The notes beneath the pieces were generated by a model. That model saw nothing but the letters and a program-made list of their open reading frames with translations, did no database searches and was not told where the DNA came from. Shown here one piece after another: positions 34,502 through 43,961 of a DNA stretch of 64,000 nucleotides. The stretch covers positions 62,001 to 126,000 of the forward strand of contig NZ_LMJA01000005.1 in the NCBI RefSeq assembly GCF_001428895.1. Reading direction: 5' to 3'. A program made the position numbers and the translations under genes. The DNA is from Mycobacterium sp. Root265 (GTDB lineage Bacteria > Actinomycetota > Actinomycetes > Mycobacteriales > Mycobacteriaceae). The stretch's first letter is position 1, and every line of letters begins with the position of its first letter.

Positions 34502-35989
34502 ATGAGTATCACCGTCCCTGGGTTCCGTGCGGCCGCGACCGGTCCGTCGCTGCGTTCACCGGCGGTGCTGCGCACCGAGGTGCTCGCGGGTCTGGTCGTC
34601 GCGCTGGCGCTGATCCCCGAGGCCATCGCGTTCTCGGTGATCGCCGGCGTCGACCCCCGGGTGGGTCTGTTCTCGACGGTCACCATGGCCATCGCGATCG
34701 CCTTCACCGGGGGACGGCCCGCGATGATCACGGCCGCGACCGCGGCGGTGGCGCTGGTGGTCGCGCCGGTGTCGCGGGAGTACGGCGTGGGGTATCTGGT
34801 CGCCACCATCCTGCTGGCCGGCGTCATCCAACTGGTGCTGGCGTCGCTCGGGGTGGCCCGGCTGATGCGGTTCATCCCGCGCAGCGTGATGGTGGGTTTC
34901 GTCAACGCGCTGGCAGTCCTGGTGTTCGCCTCCCAACTGCCGCATCTGATCGGTGTGCCGTGGCTGGTCTATCTGTTGGTCGCCGTCGGCCTGCTGCTGA
35001 TGGTGGCACTGCCGAAGCTGACCACAGCGGTGCCGCCACCGCTGCTGGTGGTGCTGGTGCTCACCGCCGCGGTGGTGGTGTTCGGATGGCAGGTGCCCGA
35101 CGTGGGAGATCAAGGGGCCTTGCCGGATTCGCTGCCGATCCCCGGTCTGCCGGATGTGCCGCTCACCCTGCACACGCTGCAGGTCATCGCGCCGTACGCG
35201 TTGGGGGCGGCCGCGGTCGGGCTGCTGGAATCGTTGATGACCGCCAAACTCGTGGACGAAATCACCGACACCCCGTCCAACAAGACCCGAGAGGCGGGCG
35301 GACAGGGCTTCGCGAACGTGGTGACCGCGTTGTTCGGCGGCATGGGCGGGTGTGCCGTGGTGGGGCAGACGATGATGAACGTCAAGGTCGCCGGCGCGCG
35401 AACCCGGCTGTCCACCTTGATGAGTGGGGTGTTCGTGCTGATCCTCGTGGTGGCGCTCGGCGATCTCGTCGGACGCATCCCGATGGCTGCGCTCGTCGCG
35501 GTGATGATCGTGGTGTCGGCGGCGACGTTCGATTGGCACAGTGTGGCGCCCCGCACGCTGAAGATCTTGCCGCGCAGCGAGACCCTGGTGATGCTGGTGA
35601 CGGTCTCGGGCACGGTCGCGACCGGGAATCTCGCCGTCGGCGTGGGTCTCGGTGTGCTTGCCGCGACGCTGGCCTTCGCGCGGCGCGTGGCGCACTTCAC
35701 CTCGGTTCAGGCGATGGAGGGTCCCGACGGCACCCGCACCTATCAGGTGCGCGGTGACCTTTTCTTCGTGTCCAGCAACGACCTCGTGCACCAGTTCGAC
35801 TACGGCAACGACCCGGACGACGTGGTGGTCGACCTGTCCGGAACGTCGGTGTGGGACGCCTCCTCGGTCGCCACGCTGGATGCCATCCGGAGCAAATACG
35901 CGTCCCGGGGGAAGGCTGTGCGCTTCACCGGGTTGGACCCGATCAGTCTGGACCGGCTCAACCGGTTGTCGGGACGGTTGGGCGCGTAG
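34502..35989 (+). CDS. SulP family anion permease with STAS domain
   Basis: 495 aa; 28 bp after the ABC ATPase, with AAGGAG upstream, so part of the same operon. About 10-12 membrane helices (residues 20-390) with SulP landmarks VALALIPEAIAFSVIAGVDP and GGMGGCAVVGQTMMNVK, followed by a cytoplasmic STAS domain (about 405-495: VRGDLFFVSSNDLVHQF, VVVDLSGTSVWDASSV). SulP proteins import sulfate or bicarbonate by symport. Beside sulfonate uptake and a sulfatase, sulfate is the likelier substrate. Confidence 0.92.
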   Translation: MSITVPGFRAAATGPSLRSPAVLRTEVLAGLVVALALIPEAIAFSVIAGVDPRVGLFSTVTMAIAIAFTGGRPAMITAATAAVALVVAPVSREYGVGYLVATILLAGVIQLVLASLGVARLMRFIPRSVMVGFVNALAVLVFASQLPHLIGVPWLVYLLVAVGLLLMVALPKLTTAVPPPLLVVLVLTAAVVVFGWQVPDVGDQGALPDSLPIPGLPDVPLTLHTLQVIAPYALGAAAVGLLESLMTAKLVDEITDTPSNKTREAGGQGFANVVTALFGGMGGCAVVGQTMMNVKVAGARTRLSTLMSGVFVLILVVALGDLVGRIPMAALVAVMIVVSAATFDWHSVAPRTLKILPRSETLVMLVTVSGTVATGNLAVGVGLGVLAATLAFARRVAHFTSVQAMEGPDGTRTYQVRGDLFFVSSNDLVHQFDYGNDPDDVVVDLSGTSVWDASSVATLDAIRSKYASRGKAVRFTGLDPISLDRLNRLSGRLGA

Positions 35990-36026
35990 GCGTGCGCCGT
36001 CCTCCCTTGTGCCGGGATGGACGAAA

Positions 36027-36056
36027 TGGCTGCTTCATAGACATGCGAAGCAGCCA
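36027..36056 (+). terminator. Hairpin after SulP gene
   Basis: Perfect 10-bp stem (36027-36036 with 36047-36056) and 10-base loop, 37 bp after the SulP stop. No T-run. Likely ends the ABC-SulP operon. Confidence 0.65.
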
Positions 36057-36215
36057 AATCGTCGATTTCGGCGCAAGCGTAATGGCTAGTTCATCTAACT
36101 GAGCCAGGCAGTGATCGGTACTACGCCTGCCTAACAAAAATTCGGTTCCGGATCGCCGCAAACACCGCTGCGCGCTGCGCAAATGCGCGTAAGCGATCGT
36201 GTCCGAACTGCCGCC

Positions 36216-36270
36216 CGTATGACTGTGATTCACGGCACGCTATGCGCTACATTGTGACGGCAGTCATACG
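36216..36270. promoter_or_regulatory. Split inverted repeat upstream of small membrane protein
   Basis: Perfect 10-bp arms (36216-36225 and 36261-36270) with 35 bp between, ending 13 bp before the ATG at 36284. Could be a looped double operator or a 5'-UTR hairpin that ends at the ribosome-binding site. Confidence 0.45.
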
Positions 36271-36283
36271 AAAGGGCGCGATC

Positions 36284-36433
36284 ATGAGCGGTGTACTTCT
36301 GGGCATAGTGTTGGTCTTGCTGGGCGCCGGTTCCATCGCCGCCGTCGTGGCCGCCGCCGTCCTCGGATACGGCACGATCGCCCTCGCGATCGGCATCGTC
36401 TCCAGCGCGGCCTTCGCCGCCAAGACGGTCTGA
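36284..36433 (+). CDS. Small two-helix membrane protein
   Basis: 49 aa from ATG at 36284 with AAAGG 9-10 bases upstream. Almost entirely hydrophobic: two membrane helices (MSGVLLGIVLVLLGAGSIAA and a second Ala/Ile-rich helix) with Lys only near the end. An in-frame start at 36242 would give 63 aa but add a charged head without a ribosome-binding site. Function unknown; the preceding inverted repeat suggests regulated expression. Confidence 0.6.
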   Translation: MSGVLLGIVLVLLGAGSIAAVVAAAVLGYGTIALAIGIVSSAAFAAKTV

Positions 36434-36466
36434 ACGCCCGGATCTGACTCCCCGGCGGTTGCCGGG

Positions 36467-37636
36467 TCAGTACCTCACGGTCGTATGGGCGTCGATGTAC
36501 TCGAAATCGAACTGCTCACCCAGGCCGGGTAGTGACGGCATGTCCACGTGACCGTCCTTGGCCAGCGGATCCACGTTCGCGAGTTGATGCGGCGGCACCC
36601 AGTCATAGTCCACATGAGGGTGAAGCAGTCCGCGCTCGTACCAGGGTGCATTGGGTGAGGCGCCGACCAGCGCCAGGTTGGCCGCGCCGTGCCCGTGGAT
36701 CTCGCACGTCATGCCGAACGCATCAGCGAGGTGTGCAGCTTTGAGCGCCGGAGTGATTCCGCCGGTGTTCATGGCGCCGGCACGCAAGATGTCGCAGGTG
36801 CCGAGCACCCAGTCGGCCCGGGACCGGTGCCGTCCCGCGACGGTCTCCGGGCCCACCACGGGTGTTGCCACCTGCTCGGACAACCACCGGTAGGACTGCG
36901 TCGAGTACTCGTCCATCGGTTCCTCGAACCACGCGAACTTCAATTCGTCGAGGGCCCTGCCGATCTGCAACGCCTGGGTCCGCGAATACCAGTGATATCC
37001 GTCGAGCATCAGATCGATACCCGGGCCGACCGCCTCCCTGACCGCGGCGCACGCCGCGATATCCCGTTCGACACTCGGCGCACCCTCGATGGGCGGCATC
37101 CAGGTGTGCAGCTTGATCCCGCGGTAGCCGCGCTCCACCAACTCGACGGCAAAGTGTGCGTAGTCCTCCGGGGTGGCCAACCCGCCCGGTATGTCGTCGC
37201 CGCACATGACGCTCCCATAGGCGAGCACTCGTTCCTTGAAGCCACCCAGAAGCTTCCACACGGGTGTGCCGAAGCGCTTTCCGGCCAGGTCCCACAACGC
37301 CTGATCCACATAGCTCAGGGTGTGGTCCGGCAGTTCCGCCGCGCGCGAGCGTGAACGTCGGAAGAGATCCTCGCCGATGTGTTCCCGCATCAACGGATCG
37401 GTGTTCGTGAGCACGGGCCGCAGGTGTTGTTCCACCTGGTCGGCCCGAAGGTAGGCCGGTTTCCCGACGACCACGCCTTCGGCGCCGTCGGTGTCGCGCA
37501 CCCGCAGCAGCGCCAGCGTGATCTCGGTGCGTGGCCCGGGATGGTCATGGCCGTCCGAGTCGAGGACTGTCATCTTGGCGCTCTGGAACAGTTGAACGCT
37601 GACGGTTTCGATCACCGGCGAGCTGTGGGCGGTCAC
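36467..37636 (-). CDS. Enolase-superfamily (mandelate racemase/acid-sugar dehydratase-like) enzyme
   Basis: 389 aa from GTG at 37636 (AAAGGAT upstream), overlapping the MFS stop as GTGA. Barrel motifs: GIKLHTW with Lys175-x-His177, metal ligands Asp212 (LDGYHW), Glu238 (WFEEP) and Glu264 (GPE), then ILRAGAMNTGGIT and CEIHGHG with His314 as second base. Mg-assisted abstraction of a proton alpha to a carboxylate is the family reaction; acid sugars are the usual substrates, the exact one not readable. Coupled to an importer, so it probably handles an exogenous compound. Confidence 0.9.
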   Translation of the reverse strand: MTAHSSPVIETVSVQLFQSAKMTVLDSDGHDHPGPRTEITLALLRVRDTDGAEGVVVGKPAYLRADQVEQHLRPVLTNTDPLMREHIGEDLFRRSRSRAAELPDHTLSYVDQALWDLAGKRFGTPVWKLLGGFKERVLAYGSVMCGDDIPGGLATPEDYAHFAVELVERGYRGIKLHTWMPPIEGAPSVERDIAACAAVREAVGPGIDLMLDGYHWYSRTQALQIGRALDELKFAWFEEPMDEYSTQSYRWLSEQVATPVVGPETVAGRHRSRADWVLGTCDILRAGAMNTGGITPALKAAHLADAFGMTCEIHGHGAANLALVGASPNAPWYERGLLHPHVDYDWVPPHQLANVDPLAKDGHVDMPSLPGLGEQFDFEYIDAHTTVRY

Positions 37637-38919
37637 TTGTGGATCCTTTCGATGTCGGAGTCCGAAACCTGTTGTGCAGCTTCGTCTTCGTCGAGTTCGG
37701 TGGTTGTTCGATTGTGGAAGGTGAAGAAGGCGGTAGACGTTGCCACGACGACCACCACCGCGAGAAAGGCGAACAGCGCGCGCGGCCCAGCCAGCAGGAT
37801 GGTCGGAGTCAGCAAGGCGAACGCCGCGGCCAGGCCGCGGGCCGCCGCGATGATCGCGCCCTGGGCCGTGGAGCGCAGCAAGGTCGGAAACGATTCCTGG
37901 GTCCAGAGTTTCATCATGGCCTCGCTGGCGAACACGGTGCCGATGGCCCAGAGGACCAGCATCGTCGAGAGCGTGAAGGTCGTCGGTCCGGCGATCGCGG
38001 GTAGCGCAGAGCCCGCCACCGAGCACAACGCGCCGAACACGAACCACTTCATCCGGTTGGGGCCGTCGACGACCTTCATCAGCACGAACACCAGGAAGAA
38101 GCCCACCGCGGTGGCGATCAGCTTGACCGTCGAGAAGTGACTCACGGTGGACCCGGCGACCTTGACGAACATGTAGGCGCCGAACTGGCCGTTGGTGTTA
38201 CTGCCCAGGTTCATGAGTGCGTAGAAGATGATCAGGGCCGTGAACGACAGCACGTAGGGCGGTTTCATCAGTTCGCGCAGCGCGCCCTTCGACCGCGTCC
38301 CGGTGGCGTCATCGAGCGCGACGGCGCGGGCGGTCTGCCAACGATCGGATTCGGGCAGGCTGATCCGGGCGAGCAGGGTCAGCAGTGTGACCAGTCCGAT
38401 GTGGGCGTACATGATCTGCGCGCCGCTGCGGCCCGAGTCGCCGAACACCGAGCCGAGCGCCAGGCTGGCGATGGTGCCGAGTTTCCAGAGCAGGTGCGAG
38501 AAGGTCACCAGACTGCCGCGCTGGCCGGCCTTGGCGGCCTCGGCGATCGTCGCCAACGAGACGGGCAGGTCGGCCCCGGCGCCCAGGCCGATCAGCACCA
38601 GGCCCGACACGAGATAGCCGTATGTCGGCGCGAGAATGACCACCACTGCGCCCAGCAGGATCACCGCCATGGTCACCAGGAAGACCGAGCGGCGCCCGAA
38701 CCGGTCGCCGAGGCGTCCGCCGATCACGGAGCCGATGGCGATGGCCACGGTGAGGGAGGCCGAGGCGGCGCCGATCTGCCCGGCGCTCAAGCCCATGCTG
38801 TCGCTGAGCATGACGACGGCGGTCCCGCTGGTGACGATGGCGGCAGCGTCGATATAGGACGCCATCCCCGCGACAAATGCTGTCCACCATATGGATCGGG
38901 CAGTTGTTTCCGGTCTCAT
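37633..38919 (-). CDS. MFS transporter (metabolite:H+ symporter / sugar-porter type)
   Basis: 428 aa from ATG at 38919, GAGGAG upstream. Twelve membrane helices; GGRLGDRFGRRSVF between helices 2 and 3 and VLIGLGAGADLPVSLATIAEA are MFS signatures. It is followed by the overlapping enolase-family gene, and together they look like import and first catabolic step for one acid sugar. A perfect LacI-type palindrome lies 41 bp upstream of its start. Confidence 0.92.
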   Translation of the reverse strand: MRPETTARSIWWTAFVAGMASYIDAAAIVTSGTAVVMLSDSMGLSAGQIGAASASLTVAIAIGSVIGGRLGDRFGRRSVFLVTMAVILLGAVVVILAPTYGYLVSGLVLIGLGAGADLPVSLATIAEAAKAGQRGSLVTFSHLLWKLGTIASLALGSVFGDSGRSGAQIMYAHIGLVTLLTLLARISLPESDRWQTARAVALDDATGTRSKGALRELMKPPYVLSFTALIIFYALMNLGSNTNGQFGAYMFVKVAGSTVSHFSTVKLIATAVGFFLVFVLMKVVDGPNRMKWFVFGALCSVAGSALPAIAGPTTFTLSTMLVLWAIGTVFASEAMMKLWTQESFPTLLRSTAQGAIIAAARGLAAAFALLTPTILLAGPRALFAFLAVVVVVATSTAFFTFHNRTTTELDEDEAAQQVSDSDIERIHK

Positions 38920-38959
38920 TGTCAGCTCCTCATCGAGTTAACCGCCCGCTTCCGCAATG

Positions 38960-38971
38960 TGAAACGTTTCA
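38960..38971. promoter_or_regulatory. LacI/GalR-type operator palindrome
   Basis: Perfect 12-bp palindrome TGAAACGTTTCA with central CG, the usual LacI-family operator form, 41-52 bp upstream of the MFS ATG (38919). No LacI-family gene is in the window, so the regulator must be encoded elsewhere. Confidence 0.65.
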
Positions 38972-39076
38972 ATTTCTGCGGTGGGTGAAGGGTAGATCAC
39001 ACCGGCGCCGACGATCCAACACTCGTTGAGCATCGATTGATACCGAAAGTGGATCGGCTTACGATTGAACACCCTG

Positions 39077-40690
39077 CTAAACCCGCAACCGCAACCCGAG
39101 CCCGGTGGCCCGTACGGCCTGCCGGTCGATCGCTGCGCGCACCTCGGCTTCGGATCCCACCACCCGCACGCGGCGCTGGGCCCGTGTCACCGCGGTGTAG
39201 AACAACTCCCTGGTCAGCAGCCGGGAATCCTCCGGAGGCAGCAGCACCGTCACCTCGGCGGCCTGGCTGCCCTGCGACTTGTGGATCGTCATCGCGTGCA
39301 TGGTCTCCACCTCCGCCAGCCGGCCCGGGGTGAACGACAAGGCGCCGACCGCCACCCGCAAGCCGTCCGGTGATGCCACCGTCACTCCGGTGTCCCCGTT
39401 GTACAACTTGAGTCCATAGTCGTTGGCGGTCACCAGGATCGGCCGTCCGGCGTACCACGTGGACCACAGCGGCTCGCCGGTCGCCTCGGTCAGCCACCGT
39501 TCCACCTGACGGTTCCAGTGCGCCACCCCGAACGGGCCGCGCCGGTGCGCGCACAGCAACCGGTGCTCCTCCAGCGTTTGCAGCGCGGTCGCCGTGTCGC
39601 CGAGCACGCACGCCTCCCGCAACCGAAGTGCCTGCGGCAACAGCACATCGCGCAACGACTGGGCCGAGCGCAGCCACTCGATGTGCTCCCCACCGGAACG
39701 CAGCACCTGCAGCGCGGCGTCGGCATCGCCGTCGCGCACCGCGGCGGCCAGATCACCGATGTCGGCCCCGAACCGATGCGAGGTCCGCAACGACGCCACC
39801 CGTGACGCGCCCAGCCCCTGCACCAGATCCGCCAGCACCGCACCGGCTTCCACCGATGCCAGCTGATCCGGATCACCCACCAGCAGCAGCCGGGTGTCCG
39901 GGCGCACGGCCTCCAACAATCGGGCCATCATGGTCAGCGACACCATCGAGGTCTCGTCGACGACGATGACATCATGCGGAAGCCGGTTGCCGCGGTGATG
40001 GCGGAAGCGCGAGGAGGTGTCCGGCCGCGACCCGAGCAGCCGGTGCAACGTGGTGGCCTGCAGACCGGTCAGCCGGGACCGGTCCGCCTCGTCGAGTTCG
40101 TCGACAGCGGTCTGCACCGCCTCCTGCAACCGGGCGGCTGCCTTGCCGGTGGGCGCGGCCAGCGCGATCCGCGGGGAAGGCCTGTTCTCCAGCGCCGCCT
40201 GCTCGGCGAGCAGGGCCAGCAGCCGCGCCACCGTCGTGGTCTTGCCGGTGCCCGGCCCACCGGTGAGCACCGTGAGTCCCTGGGAGAGCGCCATGTTGGC
40301 CGCTTCGCGCTGCTCTGCGTAGTCGTCGTCGAACAGCCGCAGTACGTCCGGAGCCTGCCCGGGGGGAACGGTCCCGGCCAGTGCCAGCACATCGGCGCAC
40401 ACCTGCTGCTCCTCCAGCCAATACCGGTCCAGATAGAGCAGGTCGCCGAACAGTCGCAGCACCGGCGGTGTCTGGGCCAGCGGGCTCGCCGCCACCGCTG
40501 CCAGCCAGTCATCGGCCACCAGGTCCACCGACGCTGCGGCCGCACGCAGATCCACGCACACCGAGCCGCCGCGCAGCGCTCGCACGACCAGCCGCACGGC
40601 CAGCGCCACGTCCTCCGAGGTCTCCCCGGCCAGTGCCGTCAACCGTTGTGCCACCTGGATATCGGCGGATTCGAAGTCGTCGATGATCAT
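39077..40690 (-). CDS. recD: RecBCD exonuclease subunit RecD
   Basis: 537 aa from ATG at 40690, which overlaps the recB stop (ATGA). SF1B helicase: Walker A GGPGTGKTTT with Lys150, VIVVDETSMVS (motif II), LLLVGDPDQL (III) and the C-terminal TIHKSQGSQ and ELFYTAVTRAQRRV motifs. 5'-3' helicase that, with RecB and RecC, processes double-strand ends. Somewhat shorter than M. tuberculosis RecD (about 575 aa), so the true start may be slightly upstream within recB. Last gene of recC-recB-recD. Confidence 0.94.
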   Translation of the reverse strand: MIIDDFESADIQVAQRLTALAGETSEDVALAVRLVVRALRGGSVCVDLRAAAASVDLVADDWLAAVAASPLAQTPPVLRLFGDLLYLDRYWLEEQQVCADVLALAGTVPPGQAPDVLRLFDDDYAEQREAANMALSQGLTVLTGGPGTGKTTTVARLLALLAEQAALENRPSPRIALAAPTGKAAARLQEAVQTAVDELDEADRSRLTGLQATTLHRLLGSRPDTSSRFRHHRGNRLPHDVIVVDETSMVSLTMMARLLEAVRPDTRLLLVGDPDQLASVEAGAVLADLVQGLGASRVASLRTSHRFGADIGDLAAAVRDGDADAALQVLRSGGEHIEWLRSAQSLRDVLLPQALRLREACVLGDTATALQTLEEHRLLCAHRRGPFGVAHWNRQVERWLTEATGEPLWSTWYAGRPILVTANDYGLKLYNGDTGVTVASPDGLRVAVGALSFTPGRLAEVETMHAMTIHKSQGSQAAEVTVLLPPEDSRLLTRELFYTAVTRAQRRVRVVGSEAEVRAAIDRQAVRATGLGLRLRV

Positions 40691-43600
40691 GGACGCCCCA
40701 GAAGGTCGGACAGTGCGATGGTCAGCGCGGCCGGGGGGTCCCAGCTGAAGACACCGGCGGGATGGCCGTCCTGCACGGGGGTGAGCGCACCACACATGCC
40801 GCGCACGAACAGATACATCACCCCACCGAGGTGGCGCTGCGGGTCGTAGCCGGGCAACCGCCACGACAGATAGCGGTGCAGCACCACGCTGTACAGCAGC
40901 GCCTGCAGCGGATAGTCGGAGTGCAGCATGGCCTCGACCATGCGTTCGCGGCCGTAGTCGGCGGCGGTGAGCGGCGTATCGGCGATGCCCAGCCAGTTGG
41001 TCTTGTAGTCGACGATCACGAACCGCTCACCGATCCGCAGCACCGCGTCCACCGAGCCCGACAGATATCCCCGCAGCGGTTGCCGGCCCAGCGCACCCGC
41101 CGACAATCGGCCCGCGTAGGACGCCAGCGGGTCGTCGGTGCTCAGATGCTCGGCCAGCAGTGCGCCGACGTCGGACAACCGCGCGAACGTCCCGGCCGCG
41201 ATGTCGCCGCCGGCCAGTGGGAACTCGAAGTCCAACTCCCGCAACCGGTCCGGCAGGCCGATCTGGCGCAGCGTGACCCCGGGCGCCAGCGGGCCCAGGT
41301 CGGTGTCGTGCATCGGGACGAGTGCTGCGGCCAGCTCCTCGGCAGCCACCGTCACCGGCCAGCGCGCGGCGTGCTTGCGCACGTGCTCGGCCAATTCGGT
41401 GGCCAGATCGGCTGCGAACGGGTCGGCGGTCTCCAGCACCGCGTGCACCAGCGAGCCGAAGGCCGCCCCGCTGGGAAGCTCGGCCATCGGCGAGGGCACA
41501 TCCGCGCCGGAAGCCGGTGCCACCAGCGGGATATCGGCCACCTCATCGTCGAGTTCGGCCACCTCCGGCTCACTGGACACCGGGGACTCTTCGGCGGCCC
41601 GCAGCAGACCGGAGTACGAGGTGCGCCGCCACGAGGTGTCGATGGCGCGGTGAAAATGGCGCACCGCGAGTTCGGTGGGCGCCGGTGGCGTCGGTGCCGG
41701 GGTGATCGGCTCGATCAGCGATTCCTCCAGCACCGGGCCGCCGGCTTCCTCCCACGCGCGCAGCCGGGCCAGCGCATCGAGGTCGGAGACCTTGGCGGGG
41801 CTGCAGACGGCCGGCACCTCGGCCTCGCCGGGCGAGCGGCCCCGCATCAGCCGCGACAGCCCGCCGTTGGGTTCGTCCCAGGACGGCGCCCACCACGCCA
41901 CCACCTGCGAGCAGGCGCGCGTCATCGCCACGTAGGTCAGTCGGCTGTCATTGGCGGCGGCCTCGGCCTTGCCGGTGCGCAGCACCACCGGATCGGGGTC
42001 GCCCACGTAGAGGCAGCGGACGCCTTCGTCGTGGTACAGAACCGGATTCGGGTCCGGCGAGTATCGGTTGAACGCGAACGGCAGATACACGATCGGGTAC
42101 TGCAGGCCCTTGGAGACCCACACCGTCATGATCTGCACCGCGGCGGCGTCACTGTCGAGGCGACGGTTGCGTTCGGCCGACCCGGCCTCCTCGATTGTCT
42201 GGGTGCGCAGCCAGTCGCGTAGCGCGGGCAAACCGAAACCTTCACGGTGCGCGGCGTTCTGCAGCAATTGGGTGACGTGGGCCAGGTCGGTCATCAACCG
42301 CTCGCCGCCCTGCCAGGACAGCACCTGCTTGCCCATACCGCCCAGCTGCGCGGCCTCCAGCACCGCGGCCACCCCGCGTTCCCTGGCGTGCCCAGCCCAG
42401 CTCCGCAGCTCCTCGGCGACCCGGTCGGTCAGCGGGTCACCTCCGGCGGCAAGGCTTTCCGCGGTTTCGCGGAAGAACACCGTCGACGCCGCCGCCCGGA
42501 CCAGGCCGGGGCGGTGCGGCTGCTCGAACGCCTCCAGCAGGCACAGCCAATCCTGCGCGGCGGCCGAGGCGAACACATTCGAATCCCCGGTGTACACCGC
42601 GGGGATACCGGCCTCGGCGAGCGCGGTGTCGCAGGCCCGGGCGTCCTTGTGGGTTTCCACGATGACGGCGATATCGCGGGCCTCCAGCGGCCGTCCCGCG
42701 AAGGTGGCGCCGCCGGCCAGCAGCGCGCCGATATCGGCGGCCAGGTCTCGGCCGATGTGCTCACGGAGACGGTCGATCCCGATGGTTCGGGTGCCCTTGC
42801 CGCTGCGGGTCACCACCCGCAACCGGAACGGATCGTTGCGCGGTGCACCGGACAGGCGGTGGCCCCGATGATGCGCGGACACCTCGTGTACGACGATTCC
42901 GGGACCGCCGAGTTGTGCGCCGCCGAGCACCACCTGCAGCCGGTTCACCAGGGCGGCGTCGCTGCGCCAGTTGATGCCGAGGGTCTGCTTGTCCCCGGCG
43001 GTTTCCGCGGCCCGCAGGTAGGTGTCGATATCACCGCCGCGGAAGGCGTAGATGGCCTGTTTCGGGTCGCCGATCAGGATCAGCGTCGACTGCCCGGCGA
43101 AGGCCCGCTCGATGACCTGCCACTGCACCGGATCGGTGTCCTGGAACTCGTCGACCATGACCACCGGCCAGCGTTGTGGCATTCGCACCCGGGCCGCCGA
43201 ATCGGGGTCGGCCAGCGCGTCGGCCAGTCGGGTCAGCAGATCGTCGTAGCCCAGTACGCCGCGGCGCCGTTTGCGGATCTCCAACTCCGCCAGCACATCC
43301 CGGGCGAAGCTCAGGCACTCCGCGGTGAGCGAGTCCGGGTCGGCCTCCAGCGGCCGCAGTTCGGTCGCCGGGTTGCGCACCACCTGGGACGCGAGCTTCT
43401 GGGCGTCACGGTAACTCAGCCGGGGTGCGTCGGAGTCATTGCCGAACCGGGCCAGGTACAGGTCGTCGACGATCTCGGACACCAGTTCGTCGAGGCTCTC
43501 CACCAGGGTGACGCCGCTGTCGCTGTCACCGGCCACACCAAGGGATTTCAGCACGATGTGGCAGAACTGATGCGTGGTCGCAATGGTGGCGGCATCGAAT

Positions 43601-43938
43601 CCGGCCAATGCGTCGCGCAGCCGCTGATGCCGCGCGCCGCGGTCCTCGGCGATCAGGTGGCGCAGCAGATCGTTGTCCGCCGCCGATGGATCCGCGAAAG
43701 CGGCGAGCGCGCCCACGATCTGGCCGCGCACCCGTTCGCGTAGTTCCTGGCTGGCGGCCCGGCCGAAGGTGATGAGCAGCATCTCGTCGAGGGTGGCCCG
43801 GCCCTCGGCGACCATCCGGGTCACCAAACCGGCCAGCGCGAAGGTCTTGCCGGTGCCGGCGCTGGCCTCCAGCACCGTGGTCGATCCCGGCGCGGGCAGG
43901 GGCCCGGTGAGGTCGAAGGTGCGCACCTCATCGCTCAT
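40687..43938 (-). CDS. recB: RecBCD exonuclease subunit RecB
   Basis: 1083 aa from ATG at 43938 (GGAG 8 bases upstream). UvrD-type helicase: EASAGTGKTFA with Lys31, VMVDEFQDTDPVQW, GDPKQAIYAFRGGD and VSKGLQYPIVYLP. The C-terminal nuclease domain keeps Asp977-Tyr-Lys979 (VDYKTNW) and the YPLQALLYSV stretch. 3'-5' helicase and sole nuclease of the complex. Lies 23 bp after recC. In mycobacteria RecBCD works mainly in single-strand annealing rather than main end resection. Confidence 0.95.
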   Translation of the reverse strand: MSDEVRTFDLTGPLPAPGSTTVLEASAGTGKTFALAGLVTRMVAEGRATLDEMLLITFGRAASQELRERVRGQIVGALAAFADPSAADNDLLRHLIAEDRGARHQRLRDALAGFDAATIATTHQFCHIVLKSLGVAGDSDSGVTLVESLDELVSEIVDDLYLARFGNDSDAPRLSYRDAQKLASQVVRNPATELRPLEADPDSLTAECLSFARDVLAELEIRKRRRGVLGYDDLLTRLADALADPDSAARVRMPQRWPVVMVDEFQDTDPVQWQVIERAFAGQSTLILIGDPKQAIYAFRGGDIDTYLRAAETAGDKQTLGINWRSDAALVNRLQVVLGGAQLGGPGIVVHEVSAHHRGHRLSGAPRNDPFRLRVVTRSGKGTRTIGIDRLREHIGRDLAADIGALLAGGATFAGRPLEARDIAVIVETHKDARACDTALAEAGIPAVYTGDSNVFASAAAQDWLCLLEAFEQPHRPGLVRAAASTVFFRETAESLAAGGDPLTDRVAEELRSWAGHARERGVAAVLEAAQLGGMGKQVLSWQGGERLMTDLAHVTQLLQNAAHREGFGLPALRDWLRTQTIEEAGSAERNRRLDSDAAAVQIMTVWVSKGLQYPIVYLPFAFNRYSPDPNPVLYHDEGVRCLYVGDPDPVVLRTGKAEAAANDSRLTYVAMTRACSQVVAWWAPSWDEPNGGLSRLMRGRSPGEAEVPAVCSPAKVSDLDALARLRAWEEAGGPVLEESLIEPITPAPTPPAPTELAVRHFHRAIDTSWRRTSYSGLLRAAEESPVSSEPEVAELDDEVADIPLVAPASGADVPSPMAELPSGAAFGSLVHAVLETADPFAADLATELAEHVRKHAARWPVTVAAEELAAALVPMHDTDLGPLAPGVTLRQIGLPDRLRELDFEFPLAGGDIAAGTFARLSDVGALLAEHLSTDDPLASYAGRLSAGALGRQPLRGYLSGSVDAVLRIGERFVIVDYKTNWLGIADTPLTAADYGRERMVEAMLHSDYPLQALLYSVVLHRYLSWRLPGYDPQRHLGGVMYLFVRGMCGALTPVQDGHPAGVFSWDPPAALTIALSDLLGRP

Positions 43939-43961
43939 GCGGTTCACTCCGCAAGCGTCGT

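Noticed and set aside
34556-35791. 411-codon minus-strand frame opposite SulP
   Set aside because: His/Arg/Gln-rich antisense shadow of a twelve-helix protein.
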